A stretch of 11,880 nt of DNA, from contig CAYPJE010000067.1 of the NCBI GenBank assembly GCA_964410945.1, positions 1 through 11,880 of the forward strand. Direction: 5' to 3'. Below, piece by piece: positions 1 through 5,247 of this stretch. Each line of letters starts with the position of its first letter. Within the stretch, counting starts at the first letter, position 1. Below the pieces are notes generated by a model. The model searched no databases. It worked only from the letters and a program-made list of their open reading frames with translations, and was not told where the DNA came from. A program made the position numbers and the translations under genes. The DNA is from CAYPJE01 sp964410945 (GTDB taxonomy: Bacteria > Fidelibacterota > Marinisomatia > Marinisomatales > TCS56).

Positions 1-1
1 C

Positions 2-505
2 ATTTTAGTATGTGATTTTGTTGAATACAATCTTTATACTCCAGATATTCAGGGTGAAATTGACGTTGTCGGAATAAATGCCAAGGCAAAAATAATTTAC
101 ATATGCGAAGTTGCCACTCATTTAGTTACAGGCCTTCAATACGTTAAAAATAAACGGCCGGACAATGTGGATCGATTTATAAAAAAATTCAGGAAAAATG
201 TTGAATACGCAGACAAGTATTTCTCCGGATATGAAAAGCATTTTATGCTTTGGTCACCAATTATTAAGAATCAAGGTCCAGGTGCAAAATATAATCAACT
301 TGGAGATATTCAGGAAATACAAAAGGTCTTCAAGGCTGAGCATAATGTAACGATTGAAGCTGTTATTAATCAAGAATATGCCAAATGCCTTGCAGAACTC
401 CGCTCCTATGCGGCCAAAGAAACAAAAGAGCTGAAATCACCTATTTTGAGACTGATGCAAATTGAGGAAAAGTTGTCAAAGCACATCGAGAAATTGCAAT
501 ATTAA
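2..505 (+). CDS. Integron cassette protein, restriction-endonuclease-like fold suspected (5' end cut off)
   Basis: The reading frame is open from the first complete codon at position 2, so the gene begins left of the window; 167 residues are visible and the ATG at 167 is internal. The visible start reads DIQGEIDVVGI, then IIYICEVATHL. An acidic residue in a strand (D21 of the visible part) followed about 15 residues later by E-x-A/T in another hydrophobic strand resembles the core of PD-(D/E)XK nuclease folds, but the usual lysine is replaced (EVA). The C-terminal half is helical, charged and lysine-rich. I recall similar hypothetical proteins but no named function. The stop codon lies only 5 bp before an attC site, so this is an integron gene cassette. 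The gene is clearly A+T-richer than crcB next door, as expected for a captured cassette. Function is uncertain; a role in DNA cleavage or phage defence is speculation. Confidence 0.72.
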   Translation: MLVCDFVEYNLYTPDIQGEIDVVGINAKAKIIYICEVATHLVTGLQYVKNKRPDNVDRFIKKFRKNVEYADKYFSGYEKHFMLWSPIIKNQGPGAKYNQLGDIQEIQKVFKAEHNVTIEAVINQEYAKCLAELRSYAAKETKELKSPILRLMQIEEKLSKHIEKLQY

Positions 506-510
506 CAAGC

Positions 511-641
511 ATGTAACAAATCGCTGGAGTGGGACCGGGCGTACTGCGCACTTTTTTCGAAAGTCTGCGGTTTAGGAAACTGAAACTTTTTATCTGAGGT
601 TTCGGGTTAAAACGCCCGGCCCCTCAGCTCAAGCGTTGAAT
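511..641 (+). other. attC: Integron attC recombination site (131 bp)
   Basis: The site begins with an R''-like ATGTAAC (511-517) and ends with GTTGAAT (635-641), which fits the R' consensus GTTRRRY. The arms 529-542 and 612-625 are inverted repeats matching at 12 of 14 positions (GTGGGACCGGGCGT against ACGCCCGGCCCCTC). Nearer the ends, GCTGGAG (523-529) faces CTCAGC (624-629) with one extra unpaired base, like the L''/L' boxes. The middle is A+T-rich with a small internal hairpin (ACTTT...AAAGT) and a GAAAC/GTTTC pair, resembling the variable terminal structure of long Vibrio-type attC sites. Length and the CTCAAGCGTT ending fit that class. Cleavage in such sites falls between G635 and T636, so TTGAAT belongs to the downstream DNA; this explains why R' does not fully complement R''. 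Confidence 0.88.
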
Positions 642-647
642 ACCCAC

Positions 648-667
648 TGGTTATCAAATAATAACCA
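648..667. repeat. Small inverted repeat across the crcB stop codon
   Basis: TGGTTAT (648-654) and ATAACCA (661-667) form a perfect 7-bp inverted repeat with a 6-nt loop that covers the crcB stop codon. There is no T-run after it on either strand, so it is at best a weak 3'-end structure for the crcB transcript. Confidence 0.4.
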
Positions 668-1025
668 ACATCACCCACCGCCCCAGTACCACACCGGATA
701 GCCCCAGCACCAGCTGCAAACACACATTTACCAGGCTCAAAATAGGCCGGGAATTCTGCAGAAGCTGAAGGGTTTCGTTACTGAAAGTAGCGTAAGTGGT
801 AAATGAACCCAGGAAGCCTACGATCAGCAATAACTGAACTTCGTGGGACAGGCCCATCCGGGATTCCATGAGCTGGGCCAGAACCCCGATCATGAAACAG
901 CCGATCACATTCACCGCCAGCGTCCCCACCGGGAAAGTGCTGCCGTTCTGAAAATATCCGCTCACCGCAAACCGTAAAATGGCACCTAAAAATCCGCCGG
1001 CACCGACCATTAAAAGCTTTGTCAT
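654..1025 (-). CDS. crcB: Fluoride ion channel CrcB/FluC
   Basis: Encodes a 123-residue inner-membrane protein of the Fluc family, which exports toxic fluoride as a dual-topology dimer. Family signatures are all present: GAGGFLGAILRF near the N-terminus (residues 8-19), PVGTLAVNVIGCFMIG (32-47, including the conserved pore asparagine N39) and GFLGSFTTYATFSNE (70-84), which holds the central sodium-site region and the conserved TTxxTF phenylalanine segment. Four hydrophobic helices fill nearly the whole protein, and the length is normal. I chose the ATG at 1025 because conserved sequence starts there and GGAA sits about 6 nt upstream. A longer frame reaches 1085, but its extra residues are translated heptamer repeat. 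A fluoride riboswitch lies in the leader. The gene's 3' end is about 13 bp from the attC site, with the gene pointing toward the integron. Confidence 0.95.
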   Translation of the reverse strand: MTKLLMVGAGGFLGAILRFAVSGYFQNGSTFPVGTLAVNVIGCFMIGVLAQLMESRMGLSHEVQLLLIVGFLGSFTTYATFSNETLQLLQNSRPILSLVNVCLQLVLGLSGVVLGRWVMLVII

Positions 1026-1034
1026 TTTTATTCC

Positions 1035-1080
1035 GTAATCAGTAGTTAGTGACGAGTGACAAGTAACCAGTGACAAGTGA
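1035..1080. repeat. Degenerate 7-bp tandem repeat in the crcB leader
   Basis: On the + strand the sequence divides into units GTAATCA, GTAGTTA, GTGACGA, GTGACAA, GTAACCA, GTGACAA and a partial GTGA. This is six full heptamers around a GTGACAA consensus. On the crcB strand it is a (C/T)ACTNGT array just before the start codon's upstream region. It explains the spurious N-terminal extension of the crcB frame. The pattern recalls short tandemly repeated heptamers described in cyanobacteria; its function here is unknown. Confidence 0.7.
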
Positions 1081-1146
1081 TCCATCTACATTTCAAGCAT
1101 AATTATGATGGACAGGCCAGTAACCAATTGACAATTCGTAATTCAA

Positions 1147-1195
1147 ATCAGGAGTCATCAACCCAGGGGCGGTTATGGCGGACCCCAGTGCCTTA
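1147..1195 (-). ncRNA. Fluoride riboswitch aptamer (crcB motif)
   Basis: Read on the - strand, the element runs GGCACTGGGGTCCGCC, ATAACCGCCCCTGGG, TTGATGACTCCTGA. This follows the crcB-motif order: GGC pairs with the GCC of CCGCC as the pseudoknot. GGGGTC pairs with GACTCC as the closing stem (one G-T wobble). AACC and GGTT can form the second stem, and the conserved ATAACCG, TGATGA and CTCCT segments are in place. Its layout matches the known Pseudomonas syringae and Thermotoga aptamers as I remember them. It sits on the same strand as crcB, about 120 nt before its start codon. I see no intrinsic terminator between aptamer and gene, so the mode of control is unclear. The pseudoknot is shorter than in the model aptamers. 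Confidence 0.8.
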
Positions 1196-1306
1196 ATCGA
1201 TGGTTGAAATTACGGCGGTTACCCGAATGCGTGCAGCAGGATTTATGCTGCTATTATACCCGATTAATTCCGTGTACAATTCAATCCCGGAGGTACATAT
1301 TCTTAT

Positions 1307-1342
1307 CCCCTCTTCAGAGGGGACCTCACGCAGTGAGAGGGG
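1307..1342. repeat. Double hairpin / G+C-rich intergenic repeat
   Basis: CCCCTC-TTCA-GAGGGG (1307-1322) is a perfect 6-bp hairpin. It is followed by CTCAC-GCA-GTGAG (1325-1337) and a second GAGGGG (1337-1342) that could pair with the first CCCCTC instead. The stretch 1200-1476 holds no convincing gene. This element looks like the dispersed CCCCTC/GAGGGG intergenic repeats common in large environmental genomes. It could act as a bidirectional transcript end, but there is no T-run. Confidence 0.5.
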
Positions 1343-1381
1343 TGTGCTGACAGTTATATTGGTATTTGCATATGGTTATAC

Positions 1382-1462
1382 TTCGACCAATCTTCGCGGA
1401 AGTTTACCTGCCGTAGCCCTTTACGGGTGTAGGCACGGCTGTGACCCGGCAGGCAGCTCAGT
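1382..1462. repeat. Dispersed intergenic repeat, copy A
   Basis: Contains CTTCGACCA near the left end and GTGACCCGGCAGGCAGCTCAG near the right, both shared with the element at about 1987-2034. Inside it, CCTGCCG (1409-1415) and CGGCAGG (1447-1453) are inverted repeats enclosing a smaller GCCC/GGGT hairpin. It lies in the gene-free stretch just downstream of the SnoaL-like gene's stop codon. Confidence 0.55.
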
Positions 1463-1476
1463 ATGACATGAAATAT

Positions 1477-1902
1477 TCAATACTCCAGCAGCCCCGTGTG
1501 GTAAATCAGCTTCCACTCACCCTTCACTTTGGTGTAGCCCTTTCCCGCCCGGCCTTTCCAGTGAAAGTCATTGCCGTTTGAGTCGCGCCACAGGGTATCC
1601 ACATCCACCACGGCGAAAGCGCCATCACCCTGCTCGGTGACGGTGATTTTAACGGTCCGGCGCTTATTATGCACCAGTTCATGATTATCGAACAATTCCT
1701 GCCAGCCCGCCTTCCAGCGCTCATAATCATAGCGGCCCCAGTCCAGTACCCATTGGGCGGGATCGTGAGCCTTGGCATCGGGGGGCCAGGGCCAGACCAT
1801 ATCCGGGTGCCAGACGGTCATTAATAAATCCACATCCTGGGTGTCCCAGGCGCGGGTCTCGCGGTCGATGATCGCTTGTATTTCTTTTTCGATTGCTGTC
1901 AT
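1477..1902 (-). CDS. NTF2-like / SnoaL-like (DUF4440-type) small protein
   Basis: Encodes 141 residues with no signal peptide or membrane segment, so it is probably cytoplasmic. The sequence has the pattern of the NTF2 cone fold. An N-terminal helix (IEKEIQAIIDRETRAWDTQD) is followed by the WHPDMVWPWPP pocket segment. Alternating strands come next (RTVKITVTEQG, AFAVVDVDTLWRDSNG), and the end WKGRAGKGYTKVKGEWKLIYHTGLL is the strand-turn-strand typical of SnoaL-like and DUF4440 proteins. These families include isomerases, small-molecule binders and many proteins of unknown role; the motifs do not point to a substrate. The gene stands alone, with repeat elements on both sides. The start codon has only a weak purine stretch (AAAGAATT) before it. 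Confidence 0.8.
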   Translation of the reverse strand: MTAIEKEIQAIIDRETRAWDTQDVDLLMTVWHPDMVWPWPPDAKAHDPAQWVLDWGRYDYERWKAGWQELFDNHELVHNKRRTVKITVTEQGDGAFAVVDVDTLWRDSNGNDFHWKGRAGKGYTKVKGEWKLIYHTGLLEY

Positions 1903-1924
1903 AATTCTTTACTCTTTATTATAT

Positions 1925-2035
1925 CCTGCCTGTGCGTCGTAGTCTAAACGAAGGCGTATCGAAGCATGAATAAGTAGCCAACGTCACCCTTCGACCAGTC
2001 TACGCTGCACTGCGACCCGGCAGGCAGGCTCAGGG
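1925..2035. repeat. Dispersed intergenic repeat, copy B, with adjoining fragment
   Basis: The gap between the SnoaL-like gene and the DUF2721 gene holds repeat-like DNA. Positions 1987-2034 share CTTCGACCA(A/G)TCT(T/A)CGC and GACCCGGCAGGCAG(G)CTCAG with copy A, but lack copy A's inner hairpin segment. Its ends, GTCACCCT and the reverse complement of AGGGCAAC, are partly complementary. The left part (1925-1960, CCTGCCTGTGCGTCG...) looks like a decayed piece of another G+C-rich intergenic repeat. No gene is seen here. Confidence 0.5.
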
Positions 2036-2047
2036 CAACCTTCAGGC

Positions 2048-2446
2048 TTATCCCAGTTTCTCTTCCAGGTCTTCCAACTGTAAGCGCAGGGCACGGTTGG
2101 AGACCTGAATCTCCCGCAGGGACATCCCCAGGGATACCAGCATCAGCACCAGGCTGACGGCGAAAATCACCTCCCCCATAATAATCCGGCCGAAGAACAG
2201 CACGAACATGCATAGAACGCAGAGAAACAGGCTGGATATCCCGGCAGCCTGCATGTTGCGTATCAGCCCCAGCCGGTAGCGCAGGTTATCGATCTGGGCC
2301 TGGATTTTCTTCTCCGGGTTGGCCTGGTAGCGGTCGTAGAGATTGCGAACCAGTCCGGCTATGGCCAGAAAGCGGTTGGTGTAGGCCAGCAGCAGCAATG
2401 AAATGGCCGGGAAAAGCAAAGCCGGTGTAGTTAATGTCATTTCCAT
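2048..2446 (-). CDS. DUF2721 family membrane protein
   Basis: Encodes a 132-residue integral membrane protein. The N-terminus TPALLFPAISLLLLAYTNRF (residues 7-26) is the hallmark of DUF2721 (PF11026), whose function is unknown. Hydrophobic segments cover about residues 8-31, 68-90 and 91-109. Between the first two lies a charged loop (RNLYDRYQANPEKKIQAQ), and the C-terminal tail (111-131, EIQVSNRALRLQLEDLEEKL) should form a short coiled coil in the cytoplasm. It is the second gene of a pair, starting 9 bp after the upstream lipoprotein gene ends, so the two are probably co-transcribed and translationally coupled. A second ATG lies two codons in; the first is preferred because of the well-placed Shine-Dalgarno sequence. 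Confidence 0.88.
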   Translation of the reverse strand: MEMTLTTPALLFPAISLLLLAYTNRFLAIAGLVRNLYDRYQANPEKKIQAQIDNLRYRLGLIRNMQAAGISSLFLCVLCMFVLFFGRIIMGEVIFAVSLVLMLVSLGMSLREIQVSNRALRLQLEDLEEKLG

Positions 2447-2451
2447 GGAAA

Positions 2452-2457
2452 CCTCTC
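2452..2457 (-). promoter_or_regulatory. Ribosome-binding site overlapping the preceding stop codon
   Basis: On the - strand, GAGAGG lies 5 nt before the DUF2721 start codon. It shares bases with the TGA stop of the serine-hydrolase gene (2456-2458). Ribosomes ending the first gene would uncover or reuse the site, which suggests translational coupling and supports the ATG at 2446. Confidence 0.7.
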
Positions 2458-3724
2458 AATACTCAAGTTTAAATCTGGTTAAATCAGGGATAAATTCCCG
2501 CTGGCGGTCCAGTTCGTACCGGTAGACCGCCTGCCCCAGTTCCTGCATGAACGGCAGGCCGACCTCATCGTATTCATAGATTCCGTCGTTCAGAATCTGG
2601 TTATCATTCACCCAGATTACAGCCGACAGGAAAAACTCCACGCCATTTTTAAAATCAACGATATAGGCATGGTCAATCAGAAAGCCATAGGCCAGGCCGA
2701 CCTTGTTGAAAATACGGATATGTTCCGGAATTGGTTCATCGCTGGCCCCGAACATGAAAAACTTTACATAGCTGTCCCAGTAATGCCCAGCATCGAACGT
2801 TGGATATTTACTTTCCCTTGGGAGAATCGACATGGACCGGTACAGGAAGCGGTAATCTTCATCGGACAGGTTCAAATGCTGGTTCTCCGGGGCTGATTCC
2901 GGAAACATCAGGCGGATCAGGAAGGTATGGTAATCGGCCAATGTGATATAATTCTTATGGCGGAAATCCTTGGGGCCCGGCACTACTTCCTCCCCCTGCA
3001 GTTCACCGATTCCCAGATGATAGTCATCCGCCGGCAGGTCGTAATCGAGAGTGCCAATCTGTTCCGGCTGGTAATGCACTACTCCCAATTCATTGTAGAA
3101 TACGAACGGGTTGGTATGGCGGTTTTCATCAATGGATAAAGCTATTGACAGGCGGTGCCGAAAACGGGCCGATTCGCTGCCCAGTTCCCACAGCCGCCGG
3201 TTGATGTGATCCTGCCCGAGAAACTCATACAGACGGTTATAGGCATCATTATCACTGACGCTGACGGCCTTATGGACGTAATGCCCGATTGATGGCAGGG
3301 ATGATTCGGAAGTACGGTCCGCATCCACAGCCGATTGGCCGGAAAAACTGCTGTCGATCATCAGCCAGGTATCACGATTAAGTCCCGTAATATTCAGATC
3401 GTTTAGTTTTTCCAAAGCGAGTGCTGCACCGGGCAGTTTGATCGTGCTGGCGGGATAGTAATACTCCCGAGGCCGTTCCCTGAAAGAATAGGTAGTAAAA
3501 TGGGGCTTGTTCTCACTGCCACGATTCACTTGTGTATAGATGATCTGCAGGCGATACAAATCAGCATTTTCCAAAATTGCCCCAAATTTATCCGGGTGCC
3601 GGCCAAGGATATCCATAAGCAGATTCTTATTGGCCGTTTGACTTGCTGGTTTGGTGCTGCATCCGACCACAAAAAAGATCATCAGCAGCCAGATGAATAC
3701 TTTGATTGTTCGCATGAAAGCCAT
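2456..3724 (-). CDS. Serine hydrolase lipoprotein, class A beta-lactamase-like fold
   Basis: Encodes 422 residues. A hydrophobic signal ends in the lipobox VVGC, so C22 should be lipidated and the mature protein anchored in the envelope. Three penicillin-interacting motifs appear in order: S93-T-I-K96 (the SxxK nucleophile motif, in YYYPASTIKLPGA), S157-D-N159 (in SVSDNDAYNRLYEFLG) and K341-V-G343 in place of KTG/KSG, followed by LAYGFLIDHAYIVDF. This matches the beta-lactamase2 / serine hydrolase group (PF13354). It is much longer than a true class A beta-lactamase (about 290 residues), with an insert between SDN and KVG. No ExxLN omega-loop motif is evident. A peptidase, amidase or esterase acting on peptidoglycan or D-amino-acid compounds is more likely than antibiotic resistance. 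It heads a two-gene unit with DUF2721 and is divergent from the AGCS transporter. The ATG three codons later (3715) is an alternative start. Confidence 0.85.
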   Translation of the reverse strand: MAFMRTIKVFIWLLMIFFVVGCSTKPASQTANKNLLMDILGRHPDKFGAILENADLYRLQIIYTQVNRGSENKPHFTTYSFRERPREYYYPASTIKLPGAALALEKLNDLNITGLNRDTWLMIDSSFSGQSAVDADRTSESSLPSIGHYVHKAVSVSDNDAYNRLYEFLGQDHINRRLWELGSESARFRHRLSIALSIDENRHTNPFVFYNELGVVHYQPEQIGTLDYDLPADDYHLGIGELQGEEVVPGPKDFRHKNYITLADYHTFLIRLMFPESAPENQHLNLSDEDYRFLYRSMSILPRESKYPTFDAGHYWDSYVKFFMFGASDEPIPEHIRIFNKVGLAYGFLIDHAYIVDFKNGVEFFLSAVIWVNDNQILNDGIYEYDEVGLPFMQELGQAVYRYELDRQREFIPDLTRFKLEY

Positions 3725-3836
3725 AGTTTACTTGCCTTGTTTTGCTGAAGAATCGACAGGAGAAATTAGCACCGTCTGGGGGTTGCTGACAGATCGAATA
3801 TCCAGCGGGATTTTGAAACCAACAAAATGGGATCAC
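3725..3836. promoter_or_regulatory. Divergent intergenic promoter region
   Basis: These 112 bp separate the start of the serine-hydrolase lipoprotein gene (-) from the start of the symporter gene (+), so the promoters of both units must lie here or in the flanking coding ends. I could not identify a convincing -35/-10 pair or operator palindrome. The assignment rests on gene layout only. Confidence 0.45.
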
Positions 3837-5222
3837 ATGGAAACGACTAACGGCTTTTACACTTTTATGGACAATTTACTGGCTGGATTCTCCGGCTTCA
3901 TGTGGGGGATGCCTCTGCTGGTGCTGCTGCTGGGGGGCGGGCTCTATTTTACCATCTTCTGTCGCTTCGTACCCTTCCGCTATTTCAAGCATGGCATCGA
4001 TGTGCTGAGGGGGAAATATGACTCCAAGGACGATCCTGGTGCCATTCCCCATTACCAGGCCCTGTCATCGGCCCTGGCCAGTACGGTAGGAATGGGCAAT
4101 ATCAGCGGGGTGGCGATTGCCATTGCTACCGGCGGCCCCGGCGCCCTGTTCTGGATGTGGCTCTCGGCTATCGTGGGCATGGCCACCAAATTCTTCACTT
4201 GTACCCTTTCGATCATGTACCGTGGCAAAGATGACGAGGGTGTTATCCAGGGCGGACCGATGTATTATATCGAACAAGGTTTGGGGAAAAAATTCAAATT
4301 CCTGTCGATCCTGTTCAGTGTGGCCGGATTGTTCGGCTGTCTGGTCCTGTTCCAGGCTAATCAGCTGACCCAGATCGTCCGTGATGAGGTTTTCCACAAC
4401 AGCGGCGTTTTTGCCGGTGATGCCCACCTGGGGAATTTCCTGGTAGGAGTAACAATGGCAATCGTGACCGCCACTGTCATTTTCGGGGGAATCAAACGGA
4501 TCGGCTATGTAGCCTCCCGGATGGTTCCGTTCATGGTGGTGATCTACCTGGCTGCCGGTATCTATGTCCTGCTGGCTAACCTTCCGCAGATACCCTCCCT
4601 GTTCGCATTGATCGTCCGTGATGCTTTCACTGGTGAAGCGGTCCTGGGCGGGTCGCTGGGGGCGATAATGATCGTCGGTATCAAGCGGGCCGCCTTCTCC
4701 AATGAAGCCGGTATCGGCACGGAAGCCATGGCCCATGGCGCCGCCAAGACCAAGGAGCCGGTCCGTGAAGGTCTGGTAGCCATGATCGGACCGTTTATCG
4801 ATACAATTATTGTCTGTACCATCACCGCCCTGGTGATCCTGGTGTCCGGTGCCTGGCAGTCCGGTGAAGCTAACGGGGTAACCCTGACTACCATGGCATT
4901 TACCCACGAAATGGGTGATCTGGGACGTTATATCCTGATGCTCTGTGTCCTGATCTTTGCCCTTTCCACAATGATCGGATATTCATATTACGGCAGTAAA
5001 TGCACCAGTTACCTGTTCGGATCAAAATACAAGAAACATTACCGGGTATTTTATGTCCTCTCACTGATCCTGGCGGCGATGGCCTCGATCGATATGGCAG
5101 TGAATTTTGTGGACGGTATGTACGCCATCATGGCGATCCCGACGATGACGGCCACAATTCTGCTGTCACCACGGGTGATGAAGGAAGCCCGGCGTTATTT
5201 CGCCACCTTGAAAACCAATTAA
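3837..5222 (+). CDS. AGCS family sodium:alanine/glycine-type symporter
   Basis: Encodes a 461-residue inner-membrane transporter that couples uptake of small neutral amino acids to Na+ or H+. Family signatures are strong: STVGMGNISGVAIAIATGGP (about residues 82-101) leading into GALFWMWLSA, FSNEAGIGTEAMAHGAA (about 287-303), GPFIDTIIVCTITALVIL after it, and GYSYYGSKCTSYLFG near the C-terminus. Ten or eleven hydrophobic helices are visible and the length is normal. I chose the ATG at 3837, preceded by GGGA, over the frame's first ATG at 3651, because everything before 3837 overlaps the divergent gene and has no family similarity; an ATG at 3867 lacks a ribosome site. Members carry L-alanine, D-alanine or glycine, and sequence alone does not tell which. 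The deacylase gene starts 25 bp later and is probably in the same operon. Confidence 0.94.
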   Translation: METTNGFYTFMDNLLAGFSGFMWGMPLLVLLLGGGLYFTIFCRFVPFRYFKHGIDVLRGKYDSKDDPGAIPHYQALSSALASTVGMGNISGVAIAIATGGPGALFWMWLSAIVGMATKFFTCTLSIMYRGKDDEGVIQGGPMYYIEQGLGKKFKFLSILFSVAGLFGCLVLFQANQLTQIVRDEVFHNSGVFAGDAHLGNFLVGVTMAIVTATVIFGGIKRIGYVASRMVPFMVVIYLAAGIYVLLANLPQIPSLFALIVRDAFTGEAVLGGSLGAIMIVGIKRAAFSNEAGIGTEAMAHGAAKTKEPVREGLVAMIGPFIDTIIVCTITALVILVSGAWQSGEANGVTLTTMAFTHEMGDLGRYILMLCVLIFALSTMIGYSYYGSKCTSYLFGSKYKKHYRVFYVLSLILAAMASIDMAVNFVDGMYAIMAIPTMTATILLSPRVMKEARRYFATLKTN

Positions 5223-5247
5223 TAACTATGAAATTCAGCGAGTTACT

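Noticed and set aside
1035..1080. A CRISPR-like array
   Set aside because: The units are 7 bp with no spacers of regular length and no cas gene nearby; it is a simple tandem repeat.
1026..1085. A 20-residue N-terminal extension of CrcB
   Set aside because: The extra residues are translated heptamer repeat, and the conserved family sequence starts right after the ATG at 1025.
1141..1209. A second attC-like site (ATTCAAA ... GTTGAAA) upstream of crcB
   Set aside because: The R'' side lacks the needed AAC, the R' side ends in A instead of a pyrimidine, there are no matching arms next to the ends, and the interior is explained by the riboswitch.
1200..1466. An 88-codon open frame on the + strand
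   Set aside because: It runs through hairpins and dispersed repeat DNA, has no ribosome-binding site and no protein family likeness.
2456..3724. An antibiotic-resistance beta-lactamase
   Set aside because: KVG replaces KTG, the protein is much longer than class A enzymes and no omega-loop motif is evident; the context fits amino-acid or cell-wall metabolism better.
3651..3836. A 62-residue N-terminal extension of the symporter
   Set aside because: It overlaps the divergent lipoprotein gene's signal-peptide coding region and is not similar to the AGCS family; the ATG at 3837 gives a normal-length protein.
4065..4907. A 280-codon open frame on the - strand inside the symporter gene
   Set aside because: It is a shadow of the well-supported AGCS gene: low-complexity His/Gly/Asp/Gln composition and no recognisable domain.
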